Assembly (NCBI GenBank): GCA_949358305.1
Contig: OX442314.1
Location: 8,921,060-8,985,059 of the forward strand
Reading direction: 5' to 3'
Source: Strigamia acuminata
Lineage: Eukaryota > Arthropoda > Chilopoda > Geophilomorpha > Linotaeniidae
DNA length: 64,000 nt
Every line of letters begins with the position of its first letter. The stretch's first letter is position 1. The position numbers and the translations under genes were made by a program. Positions 1 to 11,290 of this stretch are shown one piece after another. The notes beneath the pieces are model-generated. The model searched no databases and had not been told where the DNA came from. It saw only the letters and a list, made by a program, of their open reading frames with translations.

Positions 1-81
1 TAAAGGCAAGCTTTTAAATTTTACCCGCTCCCTTGTGTTTCCACCTTTAGGAAACCGAAAAAGTCAAATTCTAGTTTCCAG

Positions 82-227
82 CAGGCCCACCTTTACCATT
101 GGGCTAACTGGGCGTCGGGCACAGGGGCTCGATGGGCACAGAAGGGCGCCGGGCACAGAAAAGTGCTGGGCAAGGGGCGCCTGAGTTTTATTAGCCCAGG
201 GTGCTGAAAAGTGTAAAGACGGCCCTG
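82..227. mobile_element. hAT-type MITE (non-autonomous DNA transposon)
   Basis: A 146-bp element starting CAGGCCCACCTTTAC and ending GTAAAGACGGCCCTG, so the ends form imperfect terminal inverted repeats of about 15 bp. It is flanked by a perfect 8-bp direct repeat GTTTCCAG (74-81 and 228-235), the target-site duplication expected of hAT transposase. The interior is GC-rich with GGGC(A/G)C(A/C)-like runs and has no coding capacity. It lies just upstream of the deiodinase exon, probably in an intron. Confidence 0.9.
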
Positions 228-317
228 GTTTCCAGTGTGTGAACGATTACTTTCTTAACTTTCTCTCTAGTGAGAATCAACCGTAAGTGAGCGTCAAAAA
301 GTTTCATAATTTTTTAG

Positions 318-1227
318 GAACTGCGCCAAGTGGAGCCAATCTACAGCCGTGGTTTTACGTGGTAGTATCGAATGCAGATGTGAAAGCCCAGCTTCGTGAT
401 ATTATAGAAGAGGAAGAAGAAATTAATTATCGACGTCGCATGGGAAAAGATTGGGTTGAGGATTTAAAGAAATTTAAGACGAATTGGATCAAGCCATACT
501 TGACAGAAGCCCCTCATATAATATTGCTGTTTCGAGAGGAATCAGGTTTTAGAGAAGACAAAACCAAACAAACTAATTACTACAAGGAACTAAGTTCAGC
601 CATTTCCGCAGGATTTCTTCTTATGGCTATACACGTAAAAAAAATTAATTTTTATTTTTTCCTTCTTGAATTTTGTAGTTTTTAGTGTTTATTTTCTTGA
701 AATTTTGAGTTTTTGCGGTTATGCACAGACAATAAATTCAAAATTATTGATTCATTAGTCATTCCTGATGCTGCTTATTTTATTTATACTTCCTTCTAAC
801 TCTAGTCTAAATCATGCTTTAGTTGTGGTACCAATGAACTTTGAATAATTCGATAGCAAAAGTAGTATATTATTGATTAATGTGTCCCTGCTCTTTGTGT
901 TTATGACTTGTTTGCTTATGCTGCTCTCATGGGCTAGTGGCCTTTTCATTGCCGATTATCGCAGGCTTCATTCAGGAAATTTATTTCCTGTTGGTTTTTT
1001 AAAATCGATTCCATAAGTATTATTTCTATTTTTATTCTAAACAGCAAGCTGGTTTGTCAACAGTCACAACCACACCGCTGAACTGTGGACCCAGAATCAG
1101 ACACTTACTGCAAAGACCAAGCAACGAAAAATTAATTCTTCTATTTCCCATTGGCTATCCTGCTGATGACGCAATGGTCCCAAATGTTTCAAAAAAGCCA
1201 CTGCACAAAATCATGCTGCAAATCTGA
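318..1227 (+). CDS. IYD: Iodotyrosine deiodinase, C-terminal exons (5' part outside window or unresolved)
   Basis: Two exons are read: 318-634 and 1045-1227 (stop TGA 1225-1227). They join in phase 0 with gt-ag sites (donor 635, acceptor 1043-1044). The protein belongs to the flavin-dependent nitroreductase-fold iodotyrosine deiodinases, which remove iodide from mono- and diiodotyrosine using FMN. The first exon opens with [11 protein letters not shown] and carries the EEEEINY...[12 protein letters not shown] region, which in this family contains the Glu, Tyr and Lys that grip the substrate in the active-site lid. The second exon carries [15 protein letters not shown] and [11 protein letters not shown], typical of the family C-terminus. 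Codon phase requires a preceding exon ending in one base of a Gly or Arg codon. That exon and the membrane anchor are not clearly visible; a short AG...GTAAGT stretch at 269-284 could hold a mini-exon. A polyadenylation signal AATAAA lies at 1265-1270. In insects the physiological substrate is less clear than in vertebrates. Confidence 0.88.
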
Positions 1228-1270
1228 ACAAACCAGTGGCGCCATCTATTATCAAATCAAACAAAATAAA

Positions 1271-1531
1271 TACACGTGTGTATCACATTTTTTTAATTAT
1301 GTAAAATATATATCATAATTAAACTTTCACGTTTGTACATTTGAAAATATTTTCATGTGTTTTTCGAAAAAATATATATATTTGTTTAATCGAAAAATAA
1401 AATATAAAAATTTGAGATGCAAATATTTCGTTTTAATCCCAAAACATGTTTTATTAAACAGCAATATTCCAATTTATAAAAAAAATAATCATAAAATATC
1501 GGACATTTTGACGTGGAAATCGAATTTTGAA
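1271..1531. other. AT-rich intergenic spacer
   Basis: Between the deiodinase polyadenylation signal and the stop codon of the opposite-strand membrane-protein gene. The sequence is AT-rich without motifs I can assign; it should hold the 3' ends of two convergent transcripts. Confidence 0.5.
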
Positions 1532-2813
1532 CTAAATCGCTTTCAATTGGCTGAGAGTGACGTAAACGACGAGCCAGGCGAACACGAGTACCACGAGCAT
1601 CGCGATTGAAATTGTTTTACATTTATTCCAGTGTTGCCACGATATCCTTTGCTGGAATCCCTGCGATTTAGATGGACACCGACACGTGAAACCTTTTTCT
1701 TCGCACTGACACAACGGACGGTAGTTGTTTTTCGCCTGCAGTTCAATTTCCTCCATCGCCATTGTCCTATTGTTTTTCCCTCCTTGGTCGTGTTGCGCCG
1801 CTTTCGTGTCGCCAGATGTCGCATCCATGGCGACAGCTGCACTCACAGTTGGCAGTGTCGGTCGCTGCTTAGTCTCTCCTTCGTATGCTTCGTTGCTTCG
1901 CTGGAAATGGAAGTTCAATAAACTCAATTGAGATTTAAAAATAGAATTTTTTTTAAAAAAAATAATAAAAATAATTGCTGCAATTTGTGGGTGGTAATTA
2001 AGAAAAAAAAATTATTTTTTATTTATTTCGAATTTTATTTTTATTTCCGTTATATTTATGCTCGTCTAGAGACAGGATTGTGCAAGTTTGTTTTCCTTAA
2101 CAACCGTTTTTTATTTATAAATTTTTAATGTTTTTGAAAGATAATGTAGGTGTTTTTTAGAGAATTTAATTTAGTTATTTTTTTTTTTGTTTTTTTTTTA
2201 ATGAAGGAAATTTGAATAATTTCGATTTTTTTAAATGTCTACCTTGCAACGGTTGACAAGGGCGCCATATTAAATGAGTAAATTTCTCAGATTTCCTGTT
2301 GTGGTGCTATTACATCATGATTATAGTGTTGTGCACTTATACACAAAACATTAAAATATAAATAAAATTTGTCAATGAATTTTGTCCCTTTCCTTGCAAT
2401 TTTTACCCCATTTGACAAATAGATATTAAACCGTGACATTTTTATTGCCCAAAACACGAAAAATTGACCAGAATTAAATTAAAACTCATTCCCCTGTTCC
2501 AAGAAACAAATGTTTTGTCATTATTCAAAAAAAAACATTATTCATGACACATGAATGCACATGAATCAAACTTGCACCCCAACAGGAAGAAATTACAACT
2601 TTTTTGCATATTTTTGCATTAAAAATCCCAAAAAATCCACAAAAATAATCCAAAAAATCCCAAAAAAAATAAAAAATAAAATAAAATTTTAAAAATACCA
2701 ACATTAAAATAGCTATTTAAATAATTTAAACAACCAAAAAAAATCAAATTAAAAATTAAAAAACAATAAAACGAAATAAAAATCCTTACCCCATTGACAG
2801 CTGTGCTGGCCAT
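1532..2813 (-). CDS. Small single-pass membrane protein, unknown family (two exons)
   Basis: I do not recognise the family. Exon 1 (2790-2813) encodes MASTAVNG and ends at donor GTAAGG. Exon 2 (1532-1900) follows a clean pyrimidine tract and ag acceptor, and the join is in phase 0, giving about 130 residues. The N-terminal half is polar and Ala/Thr/Gln-rich. A short Cys-rich patch (CQCEEKGFTCRCP) follows at about residues 72-84. The only hydrophobic segment is at the C-terminus (about residues 104-126, ISIAMLVVLVFAWLVVYV), followed by a few polar residues. This topology fits a tail-anchored or C-terminally anchored protein with a cytosolic N-terminal part. The intron (about 0.9 kb) is very AT-rich. 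Alternative possibility: exon 1 is non-coding and translation starts at an internal Met. The 2814-2900 segment upstream has higher GC and may be the promoter/5' UTR. Confidence 0.6.
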
Positions 2814-3445
2814 TTCAATTCCCAATTGACTTCCACGTTAATTAATTCCGTGTTGTACCGTCGAGTTTATTCGCTGTCACTACGCACTACGTTTGCTTCC
2901 AATCGGGGCTGGAGTAATGCGAAGGTCAGTTGATTAAAGCCTCACCACGGAACGTCGATTCTCCTTTTTCGACCAGCTCGAATTTGCGCAGGAAGTGCGA
3001 AAAACACGCAATAAAATGCGCGGTTGTCAATGGGGACGAAAGCTGCCGAGTATCACCATCAGCAGCTGATTATTCCTTCATATCAAGAAACAACTGCAAA
3101 GGAATGTTCATATTGCTTTCTTCTTCTTTTTTTTTAATCTCTAACATGGCCTGGAAACCGGAATTTCTAACTTGAAGACCTTGGAATTGACACTTTAATA
3201 TCTTAATTAATGATTGGTAATTAATAAATAGTAAATATCTGTTTTTTTTTTTCTTCCTGTTTTTTCGTTTTATTTCGTTTTCTTGTGTGTTTTTGAATTG
3301 AAAAATAAATTGAAATGCAAAACATTCGTTTTAATAATTTATTTTATTATTTTATTTCAATGACATTTAATTTTTTTTAAAATTTAATTTTAATTAATTT
3401 TATTTTGTGGCTGAAAAATCAATTTATTTGTAGTAAGTTTATCGA
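2814..3445. other. Intergenic region, probable promoter on left side
   Basis: The first 200 bases (2814-3060) are richer in CpG than their surroundings and contain the start of the minus-strand membrane-protein gene, so promoter and 5' UTR sequence is likely here. A plus-strand open frame from 2930 to 3175 has no family resemblance and no convincing splice context. The rest (3180-3445) is T- and A-rich with nothing assignable. Confidence 0.4.
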
Positions 3446-3700
3446 CTAATTATGTCGGATTTTGTTCATGAAATACTGTTTAATTACTGCTGAAAACATT
3501 TTAAATTTGGTTTCCTGGATGCAAATTAGGTTTTCATCTTTTTCCTGCTTTGAAACGGCCATTTTGGATGTATTTGTCAAATCAAAGCAAACCGTGCTGC
3601 CATCTGCAGTCCGATTCAAATTTCTATTTCTAGACGACTTGAGTGAATCATGACGTAAAATCTCTACAACATCTGAACTGGAAACTCTGTGATTGGACAA
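3446..3700 (-). CDS. Possible small protein, divergent from symplekin
   Basis: An ATG-initiated open frame of 84 codons, transcribed away from symplekin with only about 120 bp between the two start codons. The predicted peptide (starts MSNHRVSSSDVVEILRHD) is polar, Ser/Lys-rich, without signal peptide or membrane segment, and does not resemble a family I know. Its composition is less A+T-biased than the spacer around it, and the position suggests a bidirectional promoter, but it could equally be a chance ORF or an exon of a larger transcript. Confidence 0.3.
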   Translation of the reverse strand: MSNHRVSSSDVVEILRHDSLKSSRNRNLNRTADGSTVCFDLTNTSKMAVSKQEKDENLICIQETKFKMFSAVIKQYFMNKIRHN

Positions 3701-3822
3701 ATTTGTAACAGATAGCGCGGTTTTCGCTTAACTTCCATCATGGTGGCTGAATGCTAGTAGTATCGAATGAAGAATCAACTTTGCATTTATTTTACTGAAT
3801 AATAAAGTTTACACATTAAACG

Positions 3823-4477
3823 ATGGCGAAGAAAGCGACGGAGAGTCGTCGTAGCACTGCGGCGCAGTTTTTTATGGACGAGGAAATAACGGAACCGAAA
3901 TCGACATACGATAGAGTGAGATTTCGTTTGTTCTCGGCCATTTTTCGACGTTTTTGACATTTTTCTCTCTCTATTTCAATTCCAGGTTGTTGAACTATTA
4001 AATCAGGCCACTTTACTACCCAAAGATAACCAGAAAGTTAATTTCTTGAAGCAAGTTCAGGAACTCATCGTCCACAAAGAGTCGAATTTATTAGATAATT
4101 TCTTAGACGTAATGAAAATAAAATTGAAAAAATCCAAAAAAAATTGAATTAAAATCGTTTTAAATGTATTTTGTAGGAAATGTTGGCGTTCCAACACGAT
4201 AAATCGATCGAAGTTCGTAAATTTGTCGTTGGGTTCATCGAAGAAGCTTGGTATAAAATTTTGTAACGAAAATTTGAATTTTTTGTTGATTTTTTTGCGT
4301 TTTTTTTGTTAATAGTAAAAAGGATTTTGAAATTTTGCCAAAAGTGGTCGCGAATATAAGCATGATGTTGGCAGACGACGCTGTTGCGGTGCAGAAAAAA
4401 GTGATTCAGTGCTCGACACAATTGTACAAAACGGCGCTCAAAGTAAAGTTTTTACACTTTTAATGGTCTGACAATAA

Positions 4478-4509
<32 letters not shown>

Positions 4510-7500
4510 TTTCTAGTGGTTATGCGGCTCGAAAGCCATCACTGACATCATGGAATCGACCTGGTCGTACATGAATAAATTAAAAAACATGATTTTGTCG
4601 ATGATCGATTCGGATAACGACGGGTAAATTCGATTTTAATCGCTTACAAATCTATATTAATTTTTTTTTCGGTATTAATTTGATTCTCATCGCTTAAAAA
4701 TCGATATTATTTTTTTTTTCCATTTTAATTCGATTTTTATCGATTAAAAATAGATATTAATTTTTTTTTCGGTTTTAATTCGATATTTATCGCTGAAAAA
4801 TCAATATTAATTTTTTTTTTCTCATTTTAATTCGATTTTTATCGTTTAAAAATCGATATTATTTTTTTTTTCTATTTTAATTCGATTTTCGCGCATAAAA
4901 ATCGATATTAATTTTTTTTCCATTTTAATTCGATTTTCATCGTTTAAAAATCGATATTAATTAATATTATTCCTTTTAGGGTCCGGACACAAGCCATTAA
5001 ATACATGGAAATGATAATTATCGTGCAAACATACCCAGTAAACAATTCAAACATTAAAAATCATTTTTTAAAACTAATTGTAATTTTTTCAACGAATTCC
5101 AGGATCCAGACGTCCCGAAAAAAGAGAAAGAAATCGCACTGGATGACATCCCTTTGAATATCAAGATCCTAAAGCACAGAAAACTAGAAGAAGAGGGTAA
5201 ACGAGTGCTGGACTCACTCATCGTATTCCAAGGAACTCCGACCATCTCAAAGTACATTCCAAATCCCCTAAAAATCAAACAAAACGTCAATTAATCCAAA
5301 TTTTCTCCATTTCCACATTTTCCAGCGTCAATTTAATGGCGTGCATGGGCACACTGACCACAATAGCCAAACAAAGACCCGAATTCATGTCTAAAGTGAT
5401 CCAAACGTTAGAAGCGCTGCAAGGTAGCACGAAAAACAAACAAAACAAACCAAACTTAACCGATGAAAATCGAATTAAAATCGAAAAATAAATTAACATC
5501 GATTTTCAAACGATGAAAATCGAATTAAAACCGGAAAAAAAATTAATATCGATTTTTAAACGATTAAAATCGAATTAAAAACGAAAAAAAAATTAATATC
5601 GATTTTCAGTCGATAAAAATCGAATTAAAACCGAAAAAAAAATTAATATCGATTTTCAATCGATGAAAATCGAATTAAAACCGGAAAAAAAAATTAATAT
5701 TGATTTTTAAACGATTAAAATCGAATTAAAACCGAAAAAAAAAATTAATATTGATTTTTAAACGATTAAATTCGAATTAAAACCGAAAAAAAAATTAATA
5801 TCGATTTTTAAACGATGAAAATCGAATTAAAAACGAAAAAAAAATTAATATCGATTTTCAGTCGATAAAAATCGAATTAAAACCGAAAAAAAAATTAATA
5901 TCGATTTTCAATCGATGAAAATCGAATTAAAACCGGAAAAAAAAATTAATATTGATTTTTAAACGATTAAATTCGAATTAAAACCGAAAAAAAAATTAAT
6001 ATCGATTTTTAAACGATTAAAATCGAATTTACCCGTCGTTATCCGAATCGATCATCGATAAAATCATGTTTTTTAATTTTCTAGTAAATCTACCCCCGAC
6101 GCTGGCGAAATCCCAAGTGAGCAGCGTGCGAAAACACTTAAAAGTGCAACTATTAAACCTGATCAAAGTGCCCACATCCAACGAATTCCACGCGCAAATC
6201 ATCACCTTACTGACCGATCTCGGCGCCACGCAGCAGGAAATCGCCAAATGTCTGCCGCGACCCGAAGAAATCAAGAAACGAGCCCGCTCGGCCGACGATC
6301 CGGGCCAGGCGACCAAAAGATTGAAAATGGAGGTCGCTTTCGACAGTTTTCTCAAGAAAATTCAATGTTTTTAGAGTTTGTTTTGTTAAAAACAGGTGGT
6401 GGACTTGGCGGACGACGACAAGGACGAGGAAGAGGAGGAGGAGGAGGAGGAAGAAGAGCCGCAGTCGAAGATATCGCGAGTCGCGACCAACACGGCGATC
6501 GACATCACCGCGGAGTTCTTGGTTCCGCGGTTGGTGACGGAAAACGTGGCCAACTTGGTGCTGGTGAGCATGATGTCGTTGCCGGACGCTCTGCCGGCCC
6601 ATTTCCAGGCGAGTTACACGCCGATAGCGGCGGCGGGCACCGACGCGCAGGTCAAGCACGTGTCGAGGCTGTTGGCCACGCAGTTCACGGCCGTGGGACT
6701 CGGACCGGGCGTGGACGAGATGATGAAGAAGGCGCAGAAGGAGAGCGAGGAGAGGAAGGTGGAGAACGACGGCGGGTCGACGCCGAAACACACGATTCAG
6801 ACGCTAGTTGGTGGGAAAAGGAAGGAGTTTAAGATGAAAATGTGGGATTAATTTTTTGGTTTTTGTAGGTCGGGCCGTTAGCGTGGTCAAGAAGGCGCCG
6901 GTGGACACCGTGACGTTGTTGCCGGGCGGGCAGACGAAGCCGTCGAAGAGGGGGATCATTCAGTTGAAGTTGCACGAGATTACGAAGCCGCTGCCGGCGG
7001 AACTGTCGAAGGTTATGCAGGAGTCGGCGTTGAAGAGGATTTTGGGCGCCGATCGCGTGTCCATGTTGGCCGGGGTGTCGAATTTGAGGCTCAAGATTTT
7101 GGCCGGGTTGGCGGCTCAGGCGGAAGAGGAATTTGGCGATTGTAGGATTTTTTTTAGAAATTATTTTTTGATATTTTTTTGAGGTTAAATTTTTTTTTTT
7201 TAGTGGTTGAGGATTTTATTTTCGACGATATACGCAATCGGGCGGATTTGGCGTTCGCGTGGCTGTACGAGGAGTATTGTTTGCGACAGGGGTTCAACCA
7301 AACGGCCAATTTGATCGGCGCGGGAGAGCGGAGCAAGTACGACAAAGTGTTGTGCGGGTTTCTGAATCGGCTGTTGTCGCGGCCCGATAATAAGGATCGT
7401 GAAACGTAAGCGGGGAGTGGAAAGGGTTTTTTGATGGTTTTTGATGGTTTTTTATTTGTTTTAGGTTGTTTCAACGGTTGTATATCGAGGCGCCGCTCAT

Positions 7501-10500
7501 CACTGAGAATGCTGTGGAGATTTTGAAGAAGTTTTGTTACGACGAGGTGATTTGATTGATTTTTGTGTTGGTTTGTTTTATTTAATTGTTTTTTTTATTT
7601 TTTTTTATTTTTTTGCAGTCTGGGGCTAATATCGGGATGTGTATCTTGAAGGAATTGATAGTTAAGAGACCTCCGAAGCAAATGGAGTTCATTAATGTCG
7701 TTTTAGATCTGACTGCTCATGAAAAACAAGAGGTAAAAATTTTTAAAAATTGATTTAAATGAGTAAAATATTGATTTAAATTGATTTTAACGATTAAAAA
7801 TTGATTTTAACAATTAAAAAATTGATTTTAACGATTAAAATATTGATTTTAACGATTAAAAATTGATTTTAACGATTAAAAAATTGTTTTTAACGATTAA
7901 AACATTGATTTTAACGATTAAAAAATTGATTTTAACGATTAAAAAATTAATTTTAACGATTAAAAAATTGATTTTAACGATTAAAAAATTGATTTTAACG
8001 ATTAAAAAATTGATTTTAACGATTAAAAAATTGATTTTAACGATTAAAACATCGATTTTAACGATTAAAAAATTGATTTTAACCATTAAAAATTGATTTT
8101 AACGATTAAAAAATTGATTTTAACGATTAAAAAATTGATTTTAACGATTAAAAAATTGATTTTAACGATTAAAAAATTGATTTTAACGATTAAAAAATTG
8201 ATTTTAACGATTAAAAAACTGATTTTTACGATTAAAAAACTGATTTTAATGATTAAAAAATTGATTTTAACGATTAAAAATTGATTTTAACGATTAAAAA
8301 ATTGATTTTAACGATCAAAAAATTGGTTTTAACGATTAAAAATTGATTTTAACGATTTAAAAATTGATTTTAACGATTAAAAATTGATTTTAACGATTAA
8401 AAAATTAATTTAGACAATTAAAAAATTAATTTTAACTATTTTTTTAAAACTGATTTGTTATTTTTGTTGTTTTCAGATTCGTTCTCAAGCAATTGGGACC
8501 GTGAAACAGCTGTACGATCGCGGCGAATTTAAATCGACGATTGAAGTAAATGCTTAAAGAAAAATAAGAAAATTGTAACAGTAATTGATGGTTTTTTTTT
8601 ATTTTTTTTTTTTAGCAATACGGTTTGCAATATTTGAAACTTCTACTGCTACCCGAACCTCCGACATCTTTATTCATCGAAAACAGAGGACTGCAAGGCA
8701 AGTGCTAACAAAAAAATGTGACAAAAAGAATTCTTTTTTAATTTCAATAATTTCTCCATTTTCCAGCCGTCACCAACCAATGGACCGAAGACATCACCAA
8801 GTTGTGTTTATATTTATATCTCGCCCTGTTACCCGTCAATCACAAACTCATCCACGAGTAATTAATTAATCAAAGTAAATTTGGACTTGACTAATTTTTT
8901 TTCCGCAGTTTGGCGCAGGTTTACGTGGGCACAAACGCCAACATCAAACGAATAATCCTCCGCGTTCTAGAAGCGCCCGTCAAAGGAATGGGAATGGGCT
9001 CCCCCGAACTACTCACACTGGTCGAAAACTGTCCCAAAGGTGCCGAAACGCTCGTGACGCGAATCATCCACATTTTAACCGACAAAGGTAAAATCGAATA
9101 AAATCAAATAAAAATGTATTTATTTATAAATTTTTGTTGATTGCAGCGCCACCGTCGGCAGAATTGGTCGCACGAGTCCGGGATTTGTACCACAAACGAG
9201 TCCCCGACGTCCGTTTCCTCATCCCAGTTCTAAACGGCCTAACCAAGGTTCAATCGAGCGAAGTTATTAATTAAAAATATGTTTTATCGACGCCTTTTCT
9301 TCACCATTTGCAGAAAGAAGTTGTCGCGGCGCTGCCGAAACTGATCCAACTAAACCCGGTCGTGGTCAAAGAGGTTTTTAATCGATTATTGGGCGGACAT
9401 GGTATTTATGAATTTATGACTTATAAATTATTTTTAATTTGATGTTAATTGCTTTTTTTCTCGCGGTTTTAGGCGATTCGAGCGCGAATTACACGAGTCC
9501 GCTGACCCCCGCGGAACTGCTGAGCGCATTGCACAACATAGACTCGACGAAGTGCGACATGAAGACCATCATCAAGGCCACGTCGCTGTGTTTCAGCGAG
9601 AAGCACATCTACACGCAGGAGGTGTTGGCCGTCGTCATGCAGCAGCTGATGGAGCAGAACCCGCTGCCCACTCTGCTCATGCGCACCGTGCTGCAGTCGC
9701 TGTCGCTCTACCCGCGACTCATCGGCTTCGTCATGAACATCTTGCAAAGACTTATCCTCAAACAGGCAATTTAATAATAATAACGTGGCATTTCATGTGA
9801 TTCGTTGTTGTAATTGTTTTCGTTTGGTTTGTTTAGGTTTGGAAACAGAAGAAAGTGTGGGAAGGGTTCATCAAGTGTTGCCAGCGAACGAAGCCGCAGT
9901 CGTTCCAAGTGTTGCTCCAACTACCGCCCGCGCAGCTGCAGGACGTTTTCGACGCGAGTCCCGATCTGAGGGAACCGTTGCTCATGCACGTGAATTCCTT
10001 CACCGAGCACCAGAGAGCGTTTATTCCGAAAACCATCATGAATATCCTGATAGGGCCGCAACCGGAAGAAGACGACGAAGAAGTGGACGTCAAAGTAAAT
10101 TTTAATATTATTATTATTCAGCAATCAATTATTATACTTCAGAAATGCATTATTTGTTGTTTATTTCCGCATGTTTTTAAATTGTTTCTAAAATCCATTG
10201 AAAATTATGAAAATCCTTGCAAAATCAATTGAAATCTAAGGAAATTCACTGAAATCTGTGAAAATCTTTGGAAAATTCATTGCAATCTGTGAAAATCTTT
10301 GGAAAATTTATTGAAATCTTTGGAAATCCTTTGAAATCTGTGTAGAAAAGTAGTGCAGATTTGAGGAGTTTGATGCGTTTTAAAATTAAAATTAATTAAA
10401 ATAATTTATTTGTTTCAGCCGATCATCGACGAGGAGATGCCACTCGTTACGCCGTCCGTAGAACCGCTGATTATCCCCCCGACCCCGACCCCGATCATCC

Positions 10501-10577
10501 CCATCATGAATATGGTGATCAAAACCGAACCCCCGGATGAGATTTTGGAGCCGGCGCCACCCGGGACAATCACTTGA
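3823..10577 (+). CDS. SYMPK: Symplekin, scaffold of the mRNA 3'-end processing complex (complete, 23 exons)
   Basis: Exons: 3823-3915, 3986-4108, 4177-4250, 4316-4442, 4517-4623, 4980-5037, 5103-5251, 5326-5423, 6085-6332, 6396-6810, 6869-7141, 7204-7405, 7465-7546, 7619-7732, 8477-8545, 8616-8697, 8767-8857, 8909-9087, 9147-9247, 9314-9401, 9473-9765, 9837-10094, 10419-10577. They sum to 3483 nt with one open frame of 1160 aa. Symplekin holds CPSF, CstF and histone pre-mRNA cleavage factors together in the nucleus; its N-terminal HEAT repeats (about residues 20-360) bind the Ssu72 phosphatase. Landmarks are [27 protein letters not shown] and [18 protein letters not shown] in the HEAT part. 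An acidic run of about 17 Asp/Glu/Lys follows at residues 362-381, then DITAEFLVP. The conserved C-terminal domain contains [20 protein letters not shown] and [20 protein letters not shown]. The tail is short and Pro-rich compared with vertebrate symplekin. Introns 16 and 21 use GC donors, and intron 9 has a weak GTCGCT donor. Confidence 0.95.
4625..4979. repeat. AT-rich minisatellite in symplekin intron 5
   Basis: About six degenerate copies of a roughly 58-62-bp unit built from TTAATTCGATTTTTATCG, a short A/T spacer, AAAAATCGATATTAAT and a T-run. The same unit occurs reverse-complemented in intron 8, so the two arrays can pair in the pre-mRNA. Confidence 0.85.
5458..6013. repeat. Inverted-orientation minisatellite in symplekin intron 8
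   Basis: About nine to ten copies of the intron-5 unit in reverse complement (ATCGAATTAAAACCG, A-run, TTAATATCGATTTT). It has been expanded relative to the intron-5 array and runs directly into the inverted copy of exon 5 sequence at 6014-6078. Confidence 0.85.
6014..6078 (-). repeat. Inverted copy of symplekin exon 5 end plus its splice donor, inside intron 8
   Basis: This 65-bp stretch is the reverse complement of 4575-4639 with a single mismatch. It covers the last 49 nt of exon 5, the donor and the first bases of intron 5. Its outer end supplies the T-rich tract (GTTTTTTAATTTT) directly before the exon 9 acceptor at 6083-6084, so the polypyrimidine tract of exon 9 derives from antisense exon sequence. 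Confidence 0.9.
7745..8440. repeat. 21-bp tandem repeat in symplekin intron 14
   Basis: Around 30 tandem copies of a 20-21-bp unit (AAAAAATTGATTTTAACGATT), most nearly identical in the centre and degrading toward the edges. Long open frames in both directions here (repeating LTIKKLI or NFLIVKI) are artefacts of the 21-bp period. Confidence 0.92.
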
Positions 10578-10625
10578 TTTAAGAAATTAAAAGGAAAATG
10601 TTTTTAATGAAATGATGTAATCATA

Positions 10626-10631
10626 AATAAA
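10626..10631 (+). terminator. Symplekin polyadenylation signal
   Basis: AATAAA 49 bp after the symplekin stop codon, followed by a GT-containing stretch. A diverged copy of this 3' end is found at 50185-50330. Confidence 0.65.
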
Positions 10632-10852
10632 CAGTAGTCCGTTCTTACATGTCACAATGGAATTTAAAATGAAATTTAAATGGGTGAATAAGAAATTGAT
10701 TTCAATAGATTTTTGCTTTATTGACAAAAACTTGTTTTTTGTTTACAATTGATTAGTATTAACATTTGAAATGTGCTAATTTTCAAAATATTTTTCATCA
10801 ATTGAATTGAATCGTCAGTCGTCATTTATCCTGAAAAGTGGAAAAGATATTA
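10632..10852. other. Symplekin 3' flank
   Basis: AT-rich spacer. Its first part (to about 10700) is duplicated next to the carboxypeptidase-like gene at about 50290-50385. No further feature is seen. Confidence 0.5.
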
Positions 10853-11290
10853 TCAAAAGAAATATGGACAACAATTTAAAAATTTAGCCAAGTTTATGCG
10901 TTCAATCATTCGAAAGAGTTTAAAACCATCCTCAATGTCAAGGCATCTCCGTGTTAAACCAAACCAACCAAATAGATATTCAGTATTAAGTTGCTTTTTA
11001 ATCTTAGCCCAATTATGAACAGAAGAGTTTGCCACCGGTATACGTACGTCATCGTCGCTTCCGTCTTGATCACCTACTGCCGTCGCTATAAAATTTGGAG
11101 ATTTTTTTGAAGATAAAATATTAAAACAAAGTTGAAACGTATATTCAGGAAATTAGACTCACCAACACACAGCACATCAACGGATGCTCTTGCGGTAGAA
11201 GAATTGAACTATGTTGTGAATAGCGGATGGAAGACTTTTCTTGTTGAATGTCGGTGCTGTGCTAGCGATGCAGCCGTATATATACACATT
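10853..11290 (-). pseudogene. Secreted small-protein gene, copy 1 (start codon and most of signal peptide deleted)
   Basis: Exon 2 (10853-11085) follows an acceptor TTTTATAG and encodes an acidic stretch (ATAVGDQDGSDDD). A conserved core SSVHNWAKIKKQL...TEYLF.WFGLTRRCLDI follows, and then a C-terminus with EDGFKLFRMIERINLAKFL and NCCPYFF. The matching region of copy 2 (49072-49425) has a first exon encoding a hydrophobic leader (MNYLMIVFVIFVLCVG). Here about 34 bp of that exon, including the ATG, is missing while the donor GTGAGT at about 11161 remains. In this copy the reading frame upstream of the donor meets a stop without an ATG, so secretion is probably lost. The protein family is unknown to me; three Cys and a basic core would suit a secreted peptide. 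A TATA box lies upstream at 11277-11284. Confidence 0.55.
11277..11284 (-). promoter_or_regulatory. TATA box of secreted-protein gene copy 1
   Basis: TATATATA in the sequence GCAGCCGTATATATACAC, about 100 bp upstream of the coding remnant on the minus strand. It is conserved in the same position in copy 2 (49549-49556). Confidence 0.5.

Noticed and set aside
82-227. tRNA-derived SINE
   Set aside because: No A/B box promoter or A-tail; the 8-bp target duplication and inverted ends indicate a hAT MITE.
2930-3175. Plus-strand ORF of 81 codons as a gene
   Set aside because: No homology, signal or splice context; it probably lies in the promoter region of the minus-strand gene.
4625-6013. CRISPR-like arrays of regular repeats
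   Set aside because: The units are degenerate AT-rich minisatellites without unique spacers, inside introns of an animal gene.
6207-6832. Two 194-codon frames overlapping symplekin exons 9 and 10 in other frames and strands
   Set aside because: They are GC-rich shadows of the acidic and conserved symplekin coding sequence, which is fixed by family conservation and phase.
7856-8284. Long open frames of repeated LTIKKLI or NFLIVKI
   Set aside because: They arise from a 21-bp tandem repeat in symplekin intron 14, whose unit is a multiple of three; they are open on both strands and lie between well-supported exons.
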